Positions 6,944-15,435 of a stretch of 47,718 bases of DNA are shown piece by piece (position 1 is the stretch's first letter; every line of letters begins with the position of its first letter). The translations under genes and the position numbers were made by a program. The notes below the pieces were generated by a model. The model was not told the origin of the DNA. It did not search any database and worked only from the letters and a program-made list of their open reading frames with translations. Origin of the DNA: Candidatus Omnitrophota bacterium (GTDB taxonomy: Bacteria; Omnitrophota; Gorgyraeia; Gygaellales; Profunditerraquicolaceae); assembly GCA_023819035.1 (NCBI GenBank), contig JAMWCL010000005.1:1-47718 (forward strand), written 5' to 3'.

Positions 6944-7581
6944 ATGGAGAATATAAAATTAATTATCTTTGATTTAGATGGAACCCTGGTGGATGCCTAT
7001 CCAGCAATTATTAAAAGCTTTAATTACACCATGACTGCCTTACGATATCCTCAGCAAGACCCTTCAACTATCCGCAGAGCAGTAGGGCATGGCGATGAGG
7101 GGTTAATTAGGCCATTTGTAAAACCAAAGGATTTAAAAAAGGCACTTTGTTTATATCGCCGGCATCATAAGAAAGCACTTTTAAACGGATCTTACCTGCT
7201 TCTTGGTGCAGGAGAGATACTTTCCTATCTTAAGGATAAGGGTTATAGACTTGCCATCGCTAGTAATCGCCCCACACAGTTTTCTCGCATTATAATTAAC
7301 CATTTAGGATTAAATAGATACTTAGATGGCCTTCTTTGTGCAGATAGGCTTAAACATAAGAAACCTCACCCGGAGATTCTTAAAAGATTATGCAGAGATT
7401 CTCTGTTGATCCTGAGCAGACTTTATATGTAGGGGATATGACTATCGATGTTCAGACAGCCAGGCATGCCAAAGTAAAGGCAATTATTGTAACCACAGGT
7501 TCAAGTACCGAAGAGGAGATTAGAAAAGAAAAGCCCTTTATGGTTATCCAAAGGCTTAAAGAGATAAAAAAAATACTTTAA
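6944..7581 (+). pseudogene. HAD-family phosphatase (phosphoglycolate phosphatase-like), interrupted by a 1-base frameshift
   Basis: The first 146 codons read as a HAD hydrolase: FDLDGTLVD with nucleophile Asp10 and Asp12, IASN for motif II, and HKKPHPEIL for motif III. The frame then runs into a stop at 7432. The remaining part (YVGDMTIDVQTA, motif IV with its metal-binding Asp) continues one frame back, to 7581. Adding one A to the A4 run at 7382-7385 restores LKKIMQRFSVDPEQTLYVGD and a continuous protein of about 212 residues. This is a recent mutation or a homopolymer sequencing error. If intact, the enzyme would dephosphorylate 2-phosphoglycolate or another small phosphate ester. Its substrate is not certain. 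Confidence 0.85.
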
Positions 7582-7662
7582 AGTTAAGGTTTTTAACTGT
7601 TACCACAATATAATAATGTCATCTTTCTGCAAAGTAGAAATGTCAGGGTAGATTAATGTAAA

Positions 7663-7693
7663 ATACCACCTCCGAAGAAAAAGGAGGTGGTAT
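7663..7693 (+). promoter_or_regulatory. 11-bp hairpin that sequesters a transposase ribosome binding site
   Basis: ATACCACCTCC (7663-7673) and GGAGGTGGTAT (7683-7693) pair perfectly around a 9-base loop. The right arm contains GGAGGTG, the ribosome binding site for the ATG at 7695. Stems of this kind in IS elements block translation from readthrough transcripts, so this was probably the control region of the lost element. Confidence 0.6.
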
Positions 7694-7694
7694 T

Positions 7695-7775
7695 ATGCAA
7701 GAACTAATTACCCTGACAATGAAGGAACACCTAAGATACGAAGTAAGGCTTAAGCAGGGACGTTCCTTATCCTAA
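7695..7775 (+). pseudogene. N-terminal stub of a transposase
   Basis: ATG 7695 reads MQELITLTMKEHLRYEV and continues to a stop after 26 codons. The start resembles the opening of helix-turn-helix transposases (MxExITLTxKE) of the ISNCY/IS481-like type that I recall. It breaks off exactly where the MITE-like element begins (7756). It is probably unrelated to the IS256-like fragments downstream. Family assignment is tentative. Confidence 0.4.
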
Positions 7776-8012
7776 AGCATAGTCTGTCCCCCCTTAGATA
7801 AGATATTAAAAACTTTCACTTAAGAAATATAACTTATCCTTGCCAATTATCTGCCTCTTGAGCTCAAGAAGTTAAAAAAGAAAAAGATTTTTAGCCAAAA
7901 TTATGCAAGGGATAAATCAAGCTTAAGACCAGCCTAAAAATCATCTAACCGAAAGGGACATTCTTCCGATGGGATAGAAACACGGCCCCTGATGGGATGA
8001 AGGAACGTCCCT
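7756..8012. mobile_element. 257-bp MITE-like element with 13-bp inverted ends
   Basis: AGGGACGTTCCTT at 7756-7768 is the exact reverse complement of AAGGAACGTCCCT at 8000-8012. A near copy in the same orientation as the left end, AGGGACATTCTTC, lies at 7954-7966, so a second shorter hairpin with the right end is possible. No coding frame spans the interior. It interrupts the transposase stub. The arrangement fits a non-autonomous element mobilised in trans; the absence of an obvious target duplication leaves the transposase family open. Confidence 0.55.
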
Positions 8013-8147
8013 AATTACTTCTACTTAACTGTTTTAAAAATCAAACCTTAAAAATTTAAACTCTTCTTTACTTAATTAAAGGCTTAAGGTGTGGATAGGA
8101 TGGGGTTATCGTCTTTAATTGCCACTTAAGATAATGTAAAATATCTT

Positions 8148-8699
8148 TCGCACAGTAAACTTCTCTAAGGATACTTTACCAAAGCAATGGCAATATGTAA
8201 AGCGTAACTTACAGGAGATGTCCGCTCAGACACTTATCCCAGGACATTTACTACCACCTTTGGCAAAACAAGATTACTTATCCCTAAGGTAGATAAGAAA
8301 AGTCGGGATTATGTCTATAGCCTACTTACTAAATACCAAAGAAGACAGAAGAAGTTCGATGACATGGTAGTATTATCCTTACTCCTTAGAAGAATACACA
8401 AACCTCTTAAATGACCTTTATCGCAGAGGCTTAACTGGCAAATCCTTTAAGCTGATTATCTCTGATGGCTCTCAAGGCATAATCGCAGCTTGTAATACTA
8501 TTTATCCCTATCAACTACGAATCACCCGAAACGCTTCCTTGAGGAGATACACCGGCACATTAAGATACAAGGCTACTTTAAAAACGAAAGGAGCCTTAAT
8601 CTTTGGATTTTTGGGCTCATTAAATATATAAACCTAAACCCAATTCAACAACCTAACAGCTATGCTTCAAAGCAAAAGTGCGAAATATTGCTTGCTTAA
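8148..8699 (+). pseudogene. Decayed IS256/Mutator-like transposase, copy B
   Basis: Three pieces in shifting frames can be joined. Piece 1 (about 8244-8414) contains SLLTKYQRRQKKFDDMVV. Piece 2 (about 8365-8519) contains EYTNLLNDLYRRGLTGKS and KLIISDGSQGIIAAC, the block with the catalytic Asp of Mutator-type transposases. Piece 3 (8520-8699) contains FLEEIHRHIKIQGYFKNERS and runs to TAA 8697-8699. Internal sequence between the second and third pieces is missing. The last 126 bases are identical to 1-126. Certainly inactive; the IS256 assignment rests on motif recall. Confidence 0.65.
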
Positions 8700-8701
8700 C
8701 T
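8576..8701 (+). repeat. 126-bp perfect direct repeat, copy B
   Basis: Identical to bases 1-126. Identity ends two bases after the transposase stop codon, and a -35 hexamer begins 15 bases further on (8717). The lack of any mismatch, despite heavy decay upstream, points to recent duplication, gene conversion or an assembly effect. Confidence 0.95.
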
Positions 8702-8716
8702 ATTTTATAAAAAAAG

Positions 8717-8745
8717 TTGACAAAATTATATTTTTAATATATACT
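8717..8745 (+). promoter_or_regulatory. Near-consensus sigma-70 promoter of the tRNA/ribosomal/RNA polymerase cluster
   Basis: TTGACA (8717-8722), a 17-base A+T spacer, and TATACT (8740-8745) give a 6/6 and 5/6 match. The surroundings are extremely A+T rich, resembling an UP element upstream (8702-8716). It is the only strong promoter I see for the run of genes from tRNA-Thr onward. Confidence 0.8.
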
Positions 8746-8758
8746 TTTCTATTTATAT

Positions 8759-8796
8759 AAACCCTCACTATCTTACCAGTAGTAAAAAAAGGGTTT
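8759..8796 (+). promoter_or_regulatory. Leader hairpin with T-run, possible attenuator
   Basis: AAACCC (8759-8764) can pair with GGGTTT (8791-8796), followed by TT. Inside, ACTA (8767-8770) pairs with TAGT (8780-8783). It lies about 10 bases after the expected transcription start, so it is transcribed in the leader. The T-run is short, so termination may be weak or conditional. Confidence 0.35.
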
Positions 8797-8805
8797 TTAG
8801 CTTAA

Positions 8806-8826
8806 AAGAATTTTTAAAAAATTCTT
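8806..8826. repeat. 21-bp A+T palindrome in the leader
   Basis: AAGAATTTTT (8806-8815) and AAAAATTCTT (8817-8826) are perfect inverted arms around one base. It sits in the transcribed leader, about 50 bases before tRNA-Thr. Possible roles are an RNA stem marking tRNA processing or a DNA-binding site. Chance is not excluded in such A+T-rich sequence. Confidence 0.35.
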
Positions 8827-8872
8827 AAAAGGGAGTATTTTTGTATTTTATCCTTGAAGGGCAAGATATTCT

Positions 8873-8945
8873 GCTGGAGTAGCTCAGTCGGCAGAGCACG
8901 TCCTTGGTAAGGACGGGGTCACGGGTTCAATTCCCGTCTCCAGCT
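8873..8945 (+). tRNA. tRNA-Thr (GGT anticodon)
   Basis: A 73-base cloverleaf can be drawn. The acceptor GCTGGAG pairs with CTCCAGC, the D arm contains AGCTCAGTCGGCAGAGC, the anticodon stem CGTCC/GGACG encloses loop TTGGTAA with anticodon GGT, and the T loop is TTCAATT. The CCA end is not encoded. It is the first gene after the promoter at 8717, ahead of rpmG, so it is processed from the ribosomal transcript. Confidence 0.95.
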
Positions 8946-8965
8946 TAAAGAAACCAGAATAATTT

Positions 8966-9115
8966 ATGCGAGAGATTATTACCTTAGAATGTTCTGTTTG
9001 TAAAAATAGAAATTATACTACGACCAAAAATAAAAAGAAGCACCAAGAAAAATTAGAATTAAATAAATTCTGTAGGTTTTGTAGAAAACATACGCTTCAT
9101 CGAGAAATTAAGTAA
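8966..9115 (+). CDS. rpmG: 50S ribosomal protein L33 (bL33)
   Basis: A 49-residue protein encoded between the two tRNA genes. It starts [12 protein letters not shown] and has two zinc-binding pairs, Cys9/Cys12 and Cys36/Cys39, with the typical N-terminus and the spaced NYTTTKNKK block. This is the zinc-containing (C+) form. L33 sits near the E site of the large subunit. The order tRNA-Thr, rpmG, tRNA-Trp, secE, nusG is common in bacteria and confirms the call. Confidence 0.95.
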   Translation: MREIITLECSVCKNRNYTTTKNKKKHQEKLELNKFCRFCRKHTLHREIK

Positions 9116-9121
9116 AAAAGT

Positions 9122-9193
9122 AGGGACGTTGGTTAACTGGCAAACCACTGGTCTCCAAAACCAGGACTGGGGGTTCGAGTCCCTCCGTCCCTG
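9122..9193 (+). tRNA. tRNA-Trp (CCA anticodon)
   Basis: A 72-base cloverleaf. The acceptor AGGGACG pairs with CGTCCCT, the anticodon stem CTGGT/ACCAG encloses loop CTCCAAA with anticodon CCA at 9155-9157, and the T arm has GGGTTCGAGTCCC. G9193 is the discriminator base and CCA is not encoded. Its place just before secE is the usual one. Confidence 0.95.
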
Positions 9194-9207
9194 TATAGGG
9201 GGTAAAG

Positions 9208-9402
9208 TTGTTGAACATATTTAAAAGATTAATAAATTTTATTAAGGAAGTAAGAGAGGAGTTAACCAAGGTATCCTGGTCAAATCGCGAAGAATTGATG
9301 AGTTTAACCTTTGTAGTTATTATTACTACCTCGTTAATGGCATTGTTTATATTTGTAGTTGATTTTTTTCTTTCTAAAAGTTTAAATATGTTGCTTAAAT
9401 AA
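9208..9402 (+). CDS. secE: Preprotein translocase subunit SecE
   Basis: A 64-residue protein with an amphipathic N-terminal helix, the family motif FIKEVREELTKVSWSNREEL and one C-terminal membrane helix (about residues 32-53). It joins SecY and SecG in the inner-membrane export channel and clamps SecY. No ATG is available; the start is TTG at 9208 or 9211 after an AGGGGG ribosome binding site. It is followed by nusG after one base. Confidence 0.93.
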   Translation: MLNIFKRLINFIKEVREELTKVSWSNREELMSLTFVVIITTSLMALFIFVVDFFLSKSLNMLLK

Positions 9403-9403
9403 G

Positions 9404-9931
9404 ATGAAACACTGGTATGTTGTTCATACACAAACAGGCTCTGAAGAAAAGGTGAAATTATATTTGGAAAATAAAATTGCTACTTCAGGTCTATCGGATA
9501 TGATCTCTAAGGTAATTATACCTGTAGAACAAATCTCCGAGGTTCGCGCAGGTAAAAAAAGAATATCGCAGAGAAAATTTTTTCCCGGTTATATTCTGGT
9601 GGAGATGGAGCTTAATGAACAGACCTATCTTTTCATTAAAACCATTCCGGGTGTAACGGGATTTATTGGTCCGGGTAAAAAACCTATGCCTCTGGCTCAG
9701 ACAGAGGTGGATAGTATTTTAAAAAGAACCGAGGAGACCTATGTTAAACCCAGTCCAAAGATTATATTTGAAAAGGGCGAGCAGGTCAGGGTTACGGATG
9801 GACCATTTATGAACTTTAATGGTACAGTAGAGGAGGTTTATCCAGAAAAAGGTAAATTAAAGATAAGTATCTCTATCTTTGGGAGAGCAACCCCTGTAGA
9901 ATTAGAGTACTGGCAGGTAGAGAAAATATAA
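9404..9931 (+). CDS. nusG: Transcription elongation/antitermination factor NusG
   Basis: A 175-residue protein beginning [16 protein letters not shown], the standard NusG N-terminal domain that binds RNA polymerase. It has the [10 protein letters not shown] block and a C-terminal KOW domain (about 122-170, with [18 protein letters not shown]). It links RNA polymerase with the leading ribosome or Rho and here is made from the same transcript as the polymerase and ribosomal proteins. Length is normal. Confidence 0.97.
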   Translation: MKHWYVVHTQTGSEEKVKLYLENKIATSGLSDMISKVIIPVEQISEVRAGKKRISQRKFFPGYILVEMELNEQTYLFIKTIPGVTGFIGPGKKPMPLAQTEVDSILKRTEETYVKPSPKIIFEKGEQVRVTDGPFMNFNGTVEEVYPEKGKLKISISIFGRATPVELEYWQVEKI

Positions 9932-9944
9932 ATTTAAAGATATT

Positions 9945-10370
9945 ATGGCAAAGAAGGTTGTTGCTCAGATTAAATTGTATATCCCTGCAGGACAGGCTAA
10001 TCCTGCACCTCCGGTTGGACCTGCCTTAGGTCAATATGGGGTAAATATTATGCAGTTCTGTAAGCAGTTTAATGAGAAGACGCAGGGCAAAGAAGGAATG
10101 ATTTTGCCGGTAGTAATTACTGTCTATGAAGATAAATCCTTCACCTTTATTATTAAAAGCCCACCTTCTTCAGTACTGCTTAAACGTGCTGCAAATTTGG
10201 CTAAGGCATCGGGTTTAAGCGGTAAAGAGATTATTGGTAAGATAACTCGAAAACAACTTGAAGAAATCGCTAAACTTAAATTGAAGGATCTTAATACTAC
10301 TGATTTAAAACAGGCAATAAAAATAATTGAGGGAACTGCCCGGAGTATGGGAATTACGGTAGAGGGATAA
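9945..10370 (+). CDS. rplK: 50S ribosomal protein L11 (uL11)
   Basis: A 141-residue protein with the N-terminal proline-rich block [20 protein letters not shown] (the thiostrepton region) and a C-terminal rRNA-binding domain ending [11 protein letters not shown]. It forms the GTPase-associated centre with L10 and L12. Start and length are typical, and it lies directly after nusG as usual. Confidence 0.97.
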   Translation: MAKKVVAQIKLYIPAGQANPAPPVGPALGQYGVNIMQFCKQFNEKTQGKEGMILPVVITVYEDKSFTFIIKSPPSSVLLKRAANLAKASGLSGKEIIGKITRKQLEEIAKLKLKDLNTTDLKQAIKIIEGTARSMGITVEG

Positions 10371-10373
10371 TTC

Positions 10374-11054
10374 ATGAAGAAGCGTAGCAAAAGATATCAA
10401 CAATCAGAAAAACTTGTAGATAAAACTAAGGTCTATCCACTTAAAGAAGCGATTTCTATTTTAAAAAAAATGACGCCACCCAAATTTGATGGTTCGGTAG
10501 ATTTACATTTTCATCTTAATATCGATCCTAAAAAATCAGACCAGATGGTAAGAGGAACTGTTGTTCTTCCTCACGGCACAGGCAAAAAGATAAAAATAGC
10601 GGTTTTTTGTAAAGGAGAGGATGAGCTGGCTGCGCGTCAGGTTGGAGCAGATTATATCGGAGGGTCAGATTTAATTGAGAAGGTGATGACAGGGTTTTTA
10701 GATTTTGATTATTGTATTGCCACCCCCGAAATGATGAAGGATCTCAGTAAATTAGGTAAGATTTTAGGACCGCGCGGACTTATGCCCAGTCCAAAAACAG
10801 GTACTGTGACCAATGATATTATAAAAGCAGTCCAAGATCTAAAAAGGGGTAAGGTTGAATTTCGTAGTGATAAGCAAAGCGGGATACATCTTTCTATAGG
10901 AAAGCTCTCTTTTGATGAAGAAAAAATTTATGATAATGCGATTAAGGTAATCGAAGCAGTTAACGATGCCAAGCCACAGACAGTAAAGGGCAAATTTATA
11001 AAAGCAATATTTATCTCAACTACCATGAATCCAGGGATAAGGATAGCATTTTAA
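10374..11054 (+). CDS. rplA: 50S ribosomal protein L1 (uL1)
   Basis: A 226-residue protein with the L1 blocks [35 protein letters not shown] and a C-terminal TMNPGIRI. It forms the mobile L1 stalk. In many bacteria L1 represses its own operon by binding the mRNA. With only three bases between rplK and rplA, any such site would have to lie elsewhere; I do not see one. Confidence 0.97.
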   Translation: MKKRSKRYQQSEKLVDKTKVYPLKEAISILKKMTPPKFDGSVDLHFHLNIDPKKSDQMVRGTVVLPHGTGKKIKIAVFCKGEDELAARQVGADYIGGSDLIEKVMTGFLDFDYCIATPEMMKDLSKLGKILGPRGLMPSPKTGTVTNDIIKAVQDLKRGKVEFRSDKQSGIHLSIGKLSFDEEKIYDNAIKVIEAVNDAKPQTVKGKFIKAIFISTTMNPGIRIAF

Positions 11055-11066
11055 AGGCCTTATAAA

Positions 11067-11594
11067 ATGAAAAAGATCAGTTTATTGTTCAAAGAGATAT
11101 CTATAAATCAAATAAAGAATAGTTTAAAGGAAGTAGAATCTGTTTTTATAGTAAGTTATTCTGGTGTCTCTAGTCCGAATCTAAGTACATTGCGCCAGTC
11201 ACTTAGAGGTTTAAATTCTCGGCTGTTTATGGTCAAAAACAGTATTGTGCGTAAGGCATTTAAGGATGCGGGATTAGATAATATAATTCAGTTTATAGAA
11301 GGACCTTGCGGTTTAGTTTTTATCAAGGATGAATCTGTGGGGGTATCTAAATTGTTATGTGATTTTGTGCGTCAAAATCAGGGCTTTAAATTAGCAGGAG
11401 GGTTTCTGAAAGATAGATTACTTAAGAAAGAGGATATTGAGGCATTATCTAAACTTCCTACGAAAGAAACCTTGAGGACCCAGGTAGTAATCGCAATAAA
11501 ATCACCCCTTACTAGTTTTGTGGTTACATTAAATCAGATACTTAGAAAATTTATTTATTGTTTAGAACAGATAAAACAAAAAAAGGAGGTATAA
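11067..11594 (+). CDS. rplJ: 50S ribosomal protein L10 (uL10)
   Basis: A 175-residue protein with the L10 RNA-binding domain ([18 protein letters not shown] and [13 protein letters not shown]) and a C-terminal helix to which L12 dimers bind. It forms the base of the ribosomal stalk. In Escherichia coli an upstream leader mediates control by L10; here only 12 bases separate it from rplA, so that leader arrangement is missing. Confidence 0.95.
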   Translation: MKKISLLFKEISINQIKNSLKEVESVFIVSYSGVSSPNLSTLRQSLRGLNSRLFMVKNSIVRKAFKDAGLDNIIQFIEGPCGLVFIKDESVGVSKLLCDFVRQNQGFKLAGGFLKDRLLKKEDIEALSKLPTKETLRTQVVIAIKSPLTSFVVTLNQILRKFIYCLEQIKQKKEV

Positions 11595-11595
11595 G

Positions 11596-11991
11596 ATGGG
11601 AAAGGAGAAGATTGATGAATTAATTAAGTCGATTGAAGGTATGACGGTTCTGGAGCTTTCAGATTTAGTTAAGGCATTAGAGGAAAAATTTGGGATTCAA
11701 GCAAATATTCCAATGATGGCCCATCCTGTAGGAACGGTTGCAACTGCTGGGGCAACTCAGACAGCTACTCAGGAAGAAAAAACTACCTTCACGGTGGTTT
11801 TAGCTAATGCAGGAGCAAATAAGATTGCGGTAATTAAAGAGGTCAGGGCAATGATAAACCTAGGATTAAAGGAGGCAAAGGATTTAGTAGACCAAGCGCC
11901 AAAACCCATTAAAGAGGGGGTTTCTAAAGAAGAGGCAGAAGAGATGAAGAAGAAACTCGAAGCAGTAGGTGCTACGGTGGAATTAAAATAA
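11596..11991 (+). CDS. rplL: 50S ribosomal protein L7/L12 (bL12)
   Basis: A 131-residue protein with the N-terminal dimerisation helices ([17 protein letters not shown]), an Ala/Thr-rich hinge (about 45-65) and the C-terminal factor-binding domain ([24 protein letters not shown] and the ending GATVELK). It recruits GTPase factors to the ribosome. A strong GGAGG (11585-11589) ahead of the ATG would support the several copies of L12 needed per ribosome. Confidence 0.97.
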   Translation: MGKEKIDELIKSIEGMTVLELSDLVKALEEKFGIQANIPMMAHPVGTVATAGATQTATQEEKTTFTVVLANAGANKIAVIKEVRAMINLGLKEAKDLVDQAPKPIKEGVSKEEAEEMKKKLEAVGATVELK

Positions 11992-12014
11992 CCCTAAAGA
12001 AGTGAGGTTGATTG

Positions 12015-15000
12015 ATGATAAAGCGTAAAAATTTTGGTAAACTTAAGGACGTCTATCAGTTACCTCATCTTTTAGAGATACAACTTCAATCCTATCGAGA
12101 TTTTCTTCAGATGGATGTTCCTGCAAGCGAAAGGAAACATCAAGGATTACAGGAGATATTTGAGGAGATTTTTCCTATTGAAAATGCTACCCGGACAGTT
12201 AAGATAGAATTCATAAGTTATTCTCTAGGTAAACCCAAATATAATATTGCCGAATCTAGACGAAGAGGGTTGACTTATTCTGCACCTTTAAAGGTTAAAT
12301 TTAGGTTAACTACCCCTTACGAAACTAAGGAACAGGATGCTTATTTTGGAGAGATACCCTTAATGACTGAAACAGGAACATTTATTATTAATGGCGATGA
12401 AAGAGTAGTAGTAAGCCAACTTCAGCGTTCACCAGGGATAACATTTGAAGAGGAGTCCCATCCTACAGGTAAAAAAATATTTTATGGACGCATTATACCC
12501 TATAGAGGGGCCTGGTTAGAATTTAAATATGATTTAACCGAAACAATCCTTGCTTATGTAGATAGACGTAGAAGCTTCCCTGCTACACAGATTTTAAGAA
12601 TCTTAGGTTTCTCTACAGATCAGGAAATTATTCAGGCATTTACTAAAGAATATCCTGAGATAAATAATACCCTAAGAAAAGATTACACAAAAAATAAAGA
12701 AGAGGCTTATTTAGATTTTTATCGGAAGATGCGTCCGGGAGAGCCTGTGACTAAAGAAGCAGCAGAATCATTTTTCTATCGGTTATTCTTCGATCCCGCC
12801 CGCTATGATTTAGAAAGGGTGGGTAGATTTATGTTGAATAGAAAGCTAGGGATGAATGTTTCTTTGGATAAGAGAATCCTTGATTCTGCTACCGTAGTTA
12901 AGGTTATAGAATATTTAATTAAACTTAAGGCGGGCGAAGGAAAGATCGACGATATTGACCATTTAGGCAATCGTCGGGTTAAAACAGTCGGAGAGCTAGT
13001 CTACAATCAGTTTAGAATTGGTTTAGCCAGGGTGGAGCGTTCAATAAGAGAAAGACTAAGTATCTTAGGCGACATCACCACCCTAAATGTTCATTATTTA
13101 ATAAATTCCAAATTGCTTTTCAATCAAATACGTGATTTCTTTGCTCGCAGTCAGTTATCTCAATTTATGGATCAGGTGAATCCATTGGCTGAGATGACCC
13201 ACAAAAGAAGATTAAGCGCTTTGGGACCGGGAGGGCTGTCGCGAGAAAGAGCAGGTTTTGAGGTAAGGGATATTCATCCTTCTCATTACGGGAGGATTTG
13301 TCCTATAGAAACGCCCGAAGGACCAAATATTGGTTTAATATCATCCTTAGGTTGTTATGCTCGAGTTAATTCCTTAGGGTTGCTTGAGACACCTTATCGT
13401 AAGGTAGAAAACGGAAAGGTAACCCATAAGATTGAATATCTAACTGCAGACATAGAAGAAGACAAGATTATCGCTCAAGCAAATGTTCCCTTGGATGAAG
13501 AGGGTAAATTTTTAGAACCTTTTGTTTCATGTCGATATAAAGGTGATTTTCCTAAAGTACCGGGGAATAAAGTAGAATATATGGATGTTTCACCCAAACA
13601 GTTAGTCTCTGTGGCTGCTTCTTTAATTCCGTTTTTAGAACACGATGATGCCAACCGTGCTTTAATGGGGTCAAATATGCAAAGGCAGGCAGTGCCTTTA
13701 TTGGTCACTGAACCACCGTTAGTAGGAACCAATATGGAAGCAAAGGTAGCTTATGATTCTGGAACAGTTTTAGTTGCTGAGGAATCAGGCAAGGTTACCT
13801 ATGTGGACTCTTCTACTATAATCATAGGTAAAAAAACCTACCATCTTAAAAAATTTATGCGTACCAATGCTAATGCCTGCATAAATCAAAGACCGTTAGT
13901 TAAATTAGGTGATTATGTTGAAAAGGGGCAGGTTATTGCGGATGGTATGTGTACAAAGAATGGAGAACTGGCTATGGGAAGAAATCTACTCTGTGCTTTT
14001 ATTCCTTGGCGAGGTTACAATTTTGAAGATGCCATTCTTATTAGTGAAAAGGTAGTTAAGGAAGACACACTTACCTCGATTCATATTGAACAATTTGAGG
14101 TGGAAGCAATTGAAACCCGTTTAGGTAACGAAGAAATTACACGGGATATCCCCAATGTAAGCGAAGAGGCTTTAAAAAATTTAGATGAAACAGGTATCAT
14201 TCGGATAGGTGCGGAGGTTGGTCCCGGTGACATTCTAGTGGGAAAGGTTACTCCTAAGACTGAAACGGAACTCTCTCCTGAAGAACGGCTTTTGCGTGCC
14301 ATATTTGGAGAAAAAGCAGGTGATGTGCGAGATACATCATTGACCGTGCCTCCTGGTGTAGAGGGTGTAGTGGTAGATGTGCATGTATTTTCCCGAAAGG
14401 AACGCGGCAGAAAGTCTAAAGAGGAAAAGACCAAGGAATTAGCTAAGATTAAAGAGATTAAAAACTATTACAAACTGGAGATAGATTTCATTCAAAAAGA
14501 AAAGATTAATCGACTAAGCCAGATATTAGGTGTAAATAAGAAGAAACTTGATTCATTAGATTTCAGTGAAAATGAAGAGGCAAGAATATTAGCAGACTCT
14601 TTTGATGAACAAATAAAGGATCTTTTAGCTGAGCAGGAGCAAGAGATTGAAAGAGTCAAAAAAGGAGATGAATTGCCTACCGGGGTTTTAAAACGGGTAG
14701 TAGTTTATATCGCTACTAAACGCAAGCTTTCTGAGGGAGATAAATTGGCAGGTAGACACGGGAATAAAGGGGTAGTGGCAAGAATCCTTCCTGAGGAAGA
14801 TATGCCCTATCTACCCGACGGGACACCTATTGAGATTGTATTAAATCCTCTGGGGGTGCCCTCGCGAATGAATGTTGGTCAGATCTTAGAGACACATTTA
14901 GGTTGGGCAGCGAAGGTATTAGGTTTATATGTAAGTTCACCTGTCTTTGATGGGGCTAGCGAAGAGGAAGTAAAGGAAATGCTTAAAAAAGCAGGTTTGC

Positions 15001-15419
15001 CGGAAGATGGAAAGATTACTCTTTACGACGGATATACCGGAGAACCTTTTAATCAAAGGGTTACTGTAGGTTATATATACATGATGAAACTCATCCATTT
15101 GGTGGATGAGAAAATTCATGCTCGCTCAATCGGTCCTTATTCCTTGGTTACCCAACAACCTTTAGGTGGTAAGGCGCAATTTGGTGGTCAAAGATTGGGT
15201 GAAATGGAGGTATGGGCTTTGGAGGCGTACGGCGCTGCCTTTACTTTACAGGAAATGCTTACAGTAAAAAGCGATGATGTTGCCGGTAGAACCCGCATCT
15301 ACGAAGCGATTGTTAAAGGAGAACAGCGTTTAACCCATGGAACCCCTGAATCTTTCAATGTCTTAGCCAAGGAGTTACAGGGATTATGTTTAGATATAAA
15401 AACGGAAAAGACAAAATGA
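12015..15419 (+). CDS. rpoB: DNA-directed RNA polymerase beta subunit
   Basis: About 1134 residues, a little shorter than in E. coli, consistent with lack of large lineage-specific insertions. Diagnostic blocks include the rifampicin-region sequence ([20 protein letters not shown]), [17 protein letters not shown], and [12 protein letters not shown] at about 908-919 near the active site. A Glu/Lys-rich stretch ([19 protein letters not shown]) sits before that. ATG 12015 is preferred over TTG 12012 because a GTGAGG ribosome binding site (12002-12007) is well placed. Confidence 0.98.
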   Translation: MIKRKNFGKLKDVYQLPHLLEIQLQSYRDFLQMDVPASERKHQGLQEIFEEIFPIENATRTVKIEFISYSLGKPKYNIAESRRRGLTYSAPLKVKFRLTTPYETKEQDAYFGEIPLMTETGTFIINGDERVVVSQLQRSPGITFEEESHPTGKKIFYGRIIPYRGAWLEFKYDLTETILAYVDRRRSFPATQILRILGFSTDQEIIQAFTKEYPEINNTLRKDYTKNKEEAYLDFYRKMRPGEPVTKEAAESFFYRLFFDPARYDLERVGRFMLNRKLGMNVSLDKRILDSATVVKVIEYLIKLKAGEGKIDDIDHLGNRRVKTVGELVYNQFRIGLARVERSIRERLSILGDITTLNVHYLINSKLLFNQIRDFFARSQLSQFMDQVNPLAEMTHKRRLSALGPGGLSRERAGFEVRDIHPSHYGRICPIETPEGPNIGLISSLGCYARVNSLGLLETPYRKVENGKVTHKIEYLTADIEEDKIIAQANVPLDEEGKFLEPFVSCRYKGDFPKVPGNKVEYMDVSPKQLVSVAASLIPFLEHDDANRALMGSNMQRQAVPLLVTEPPLVGTNMEAKVAYDSGTVLVAEESGKVTYVDSSTIIIGKKTYHLKKFMRTNANACINQRPLVKLGDYVEKGQVIADGMCTKNGELAMGRNLLCAFIPWRGYNFEDAILISEKVVKEDTLTSIHIEQFEVEAIETRLGNEEITRDIPNVSEEALKNLDETGIIRIGAEVGPGDILVGKVTPKTETELSPEERLLRAIFGEKAGDVRDTSLTVPPGVEGVVVDVHVFSRKERGRKSKEEKTKELAKIKEIKNYYKLEIDFIQKEKINRLSQILGVNKKKLDSLDFSENEEARILADSFDEQIKDLLAEQEQEIERVKKGDELPTGVLKRVVVYIATKRKLSEGDKLAGRHGNKGVVARILPEEDMPYLPDGTPIEIVLNPLGVPSRMNVGQILETHLGWAAKVLGLYVSSPVFDGASEEEVKEMLKKAGLPEDGKITLYDGYTGEPFNQRVTVGYIYMMKLIHLVDEKIHARSIGPYSLVTQQPLGGKAQFGGQRLGEMEVWALEAYGAAFTLQEMLTVKSDDVAGRTRIYEAIVKGEQRLTHGTPESFNVLAKELQGLCLDIKTEKTK

Positions 15420-15435
15420 CTAAAAGAGGTGGATT

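Larger units (their letters stand above)
7582..8716. other. 1.1-kb region without an intact gene; layered mobile-element remains
   Basis: No full-length gene can be read here. From left to right there is a weak stem (AGTTAA 7582-7587 / TTAACT 7593-7598), a TGTCA-TTTCT/AGAAA-TGTCA structure (7617-7645) that may be an IS end, a hairpin before a transposase start, a MITE-like element (7756-8012), and an IS256-like transposase in fragments (8148-8699). The region ends at the promoter of the ribosomal cluster. Confidence 0.8.

Noticed and set aside
6944-7432. Two separate small HAD genes (6944-7432 and 7390-7581)
   Set aside because: Neither part has all HAD motifs, the last codons of the first frame (DSLLILSRLYM) do not look like the family, and one added base joins the two perfectly.
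7582-7598. Terminator after the HAD gene
   Set aside because: The six-base stem AGTTAA/TTAACT is A+T rich and not followed by a T-run.
9122-9130. Shared AGGGACGTT between the tRNA-Trp start and the MITE-like terminal repeat at 7756
   Set aside because: Nine bases only; in the tRNA they are explained by the acceptor stem, and no further similarity follows.
14081-14434. 117-residue minus-strand frame in rpoB
   Set aside because: An antisense shadow without homology features or ribosome binding site.
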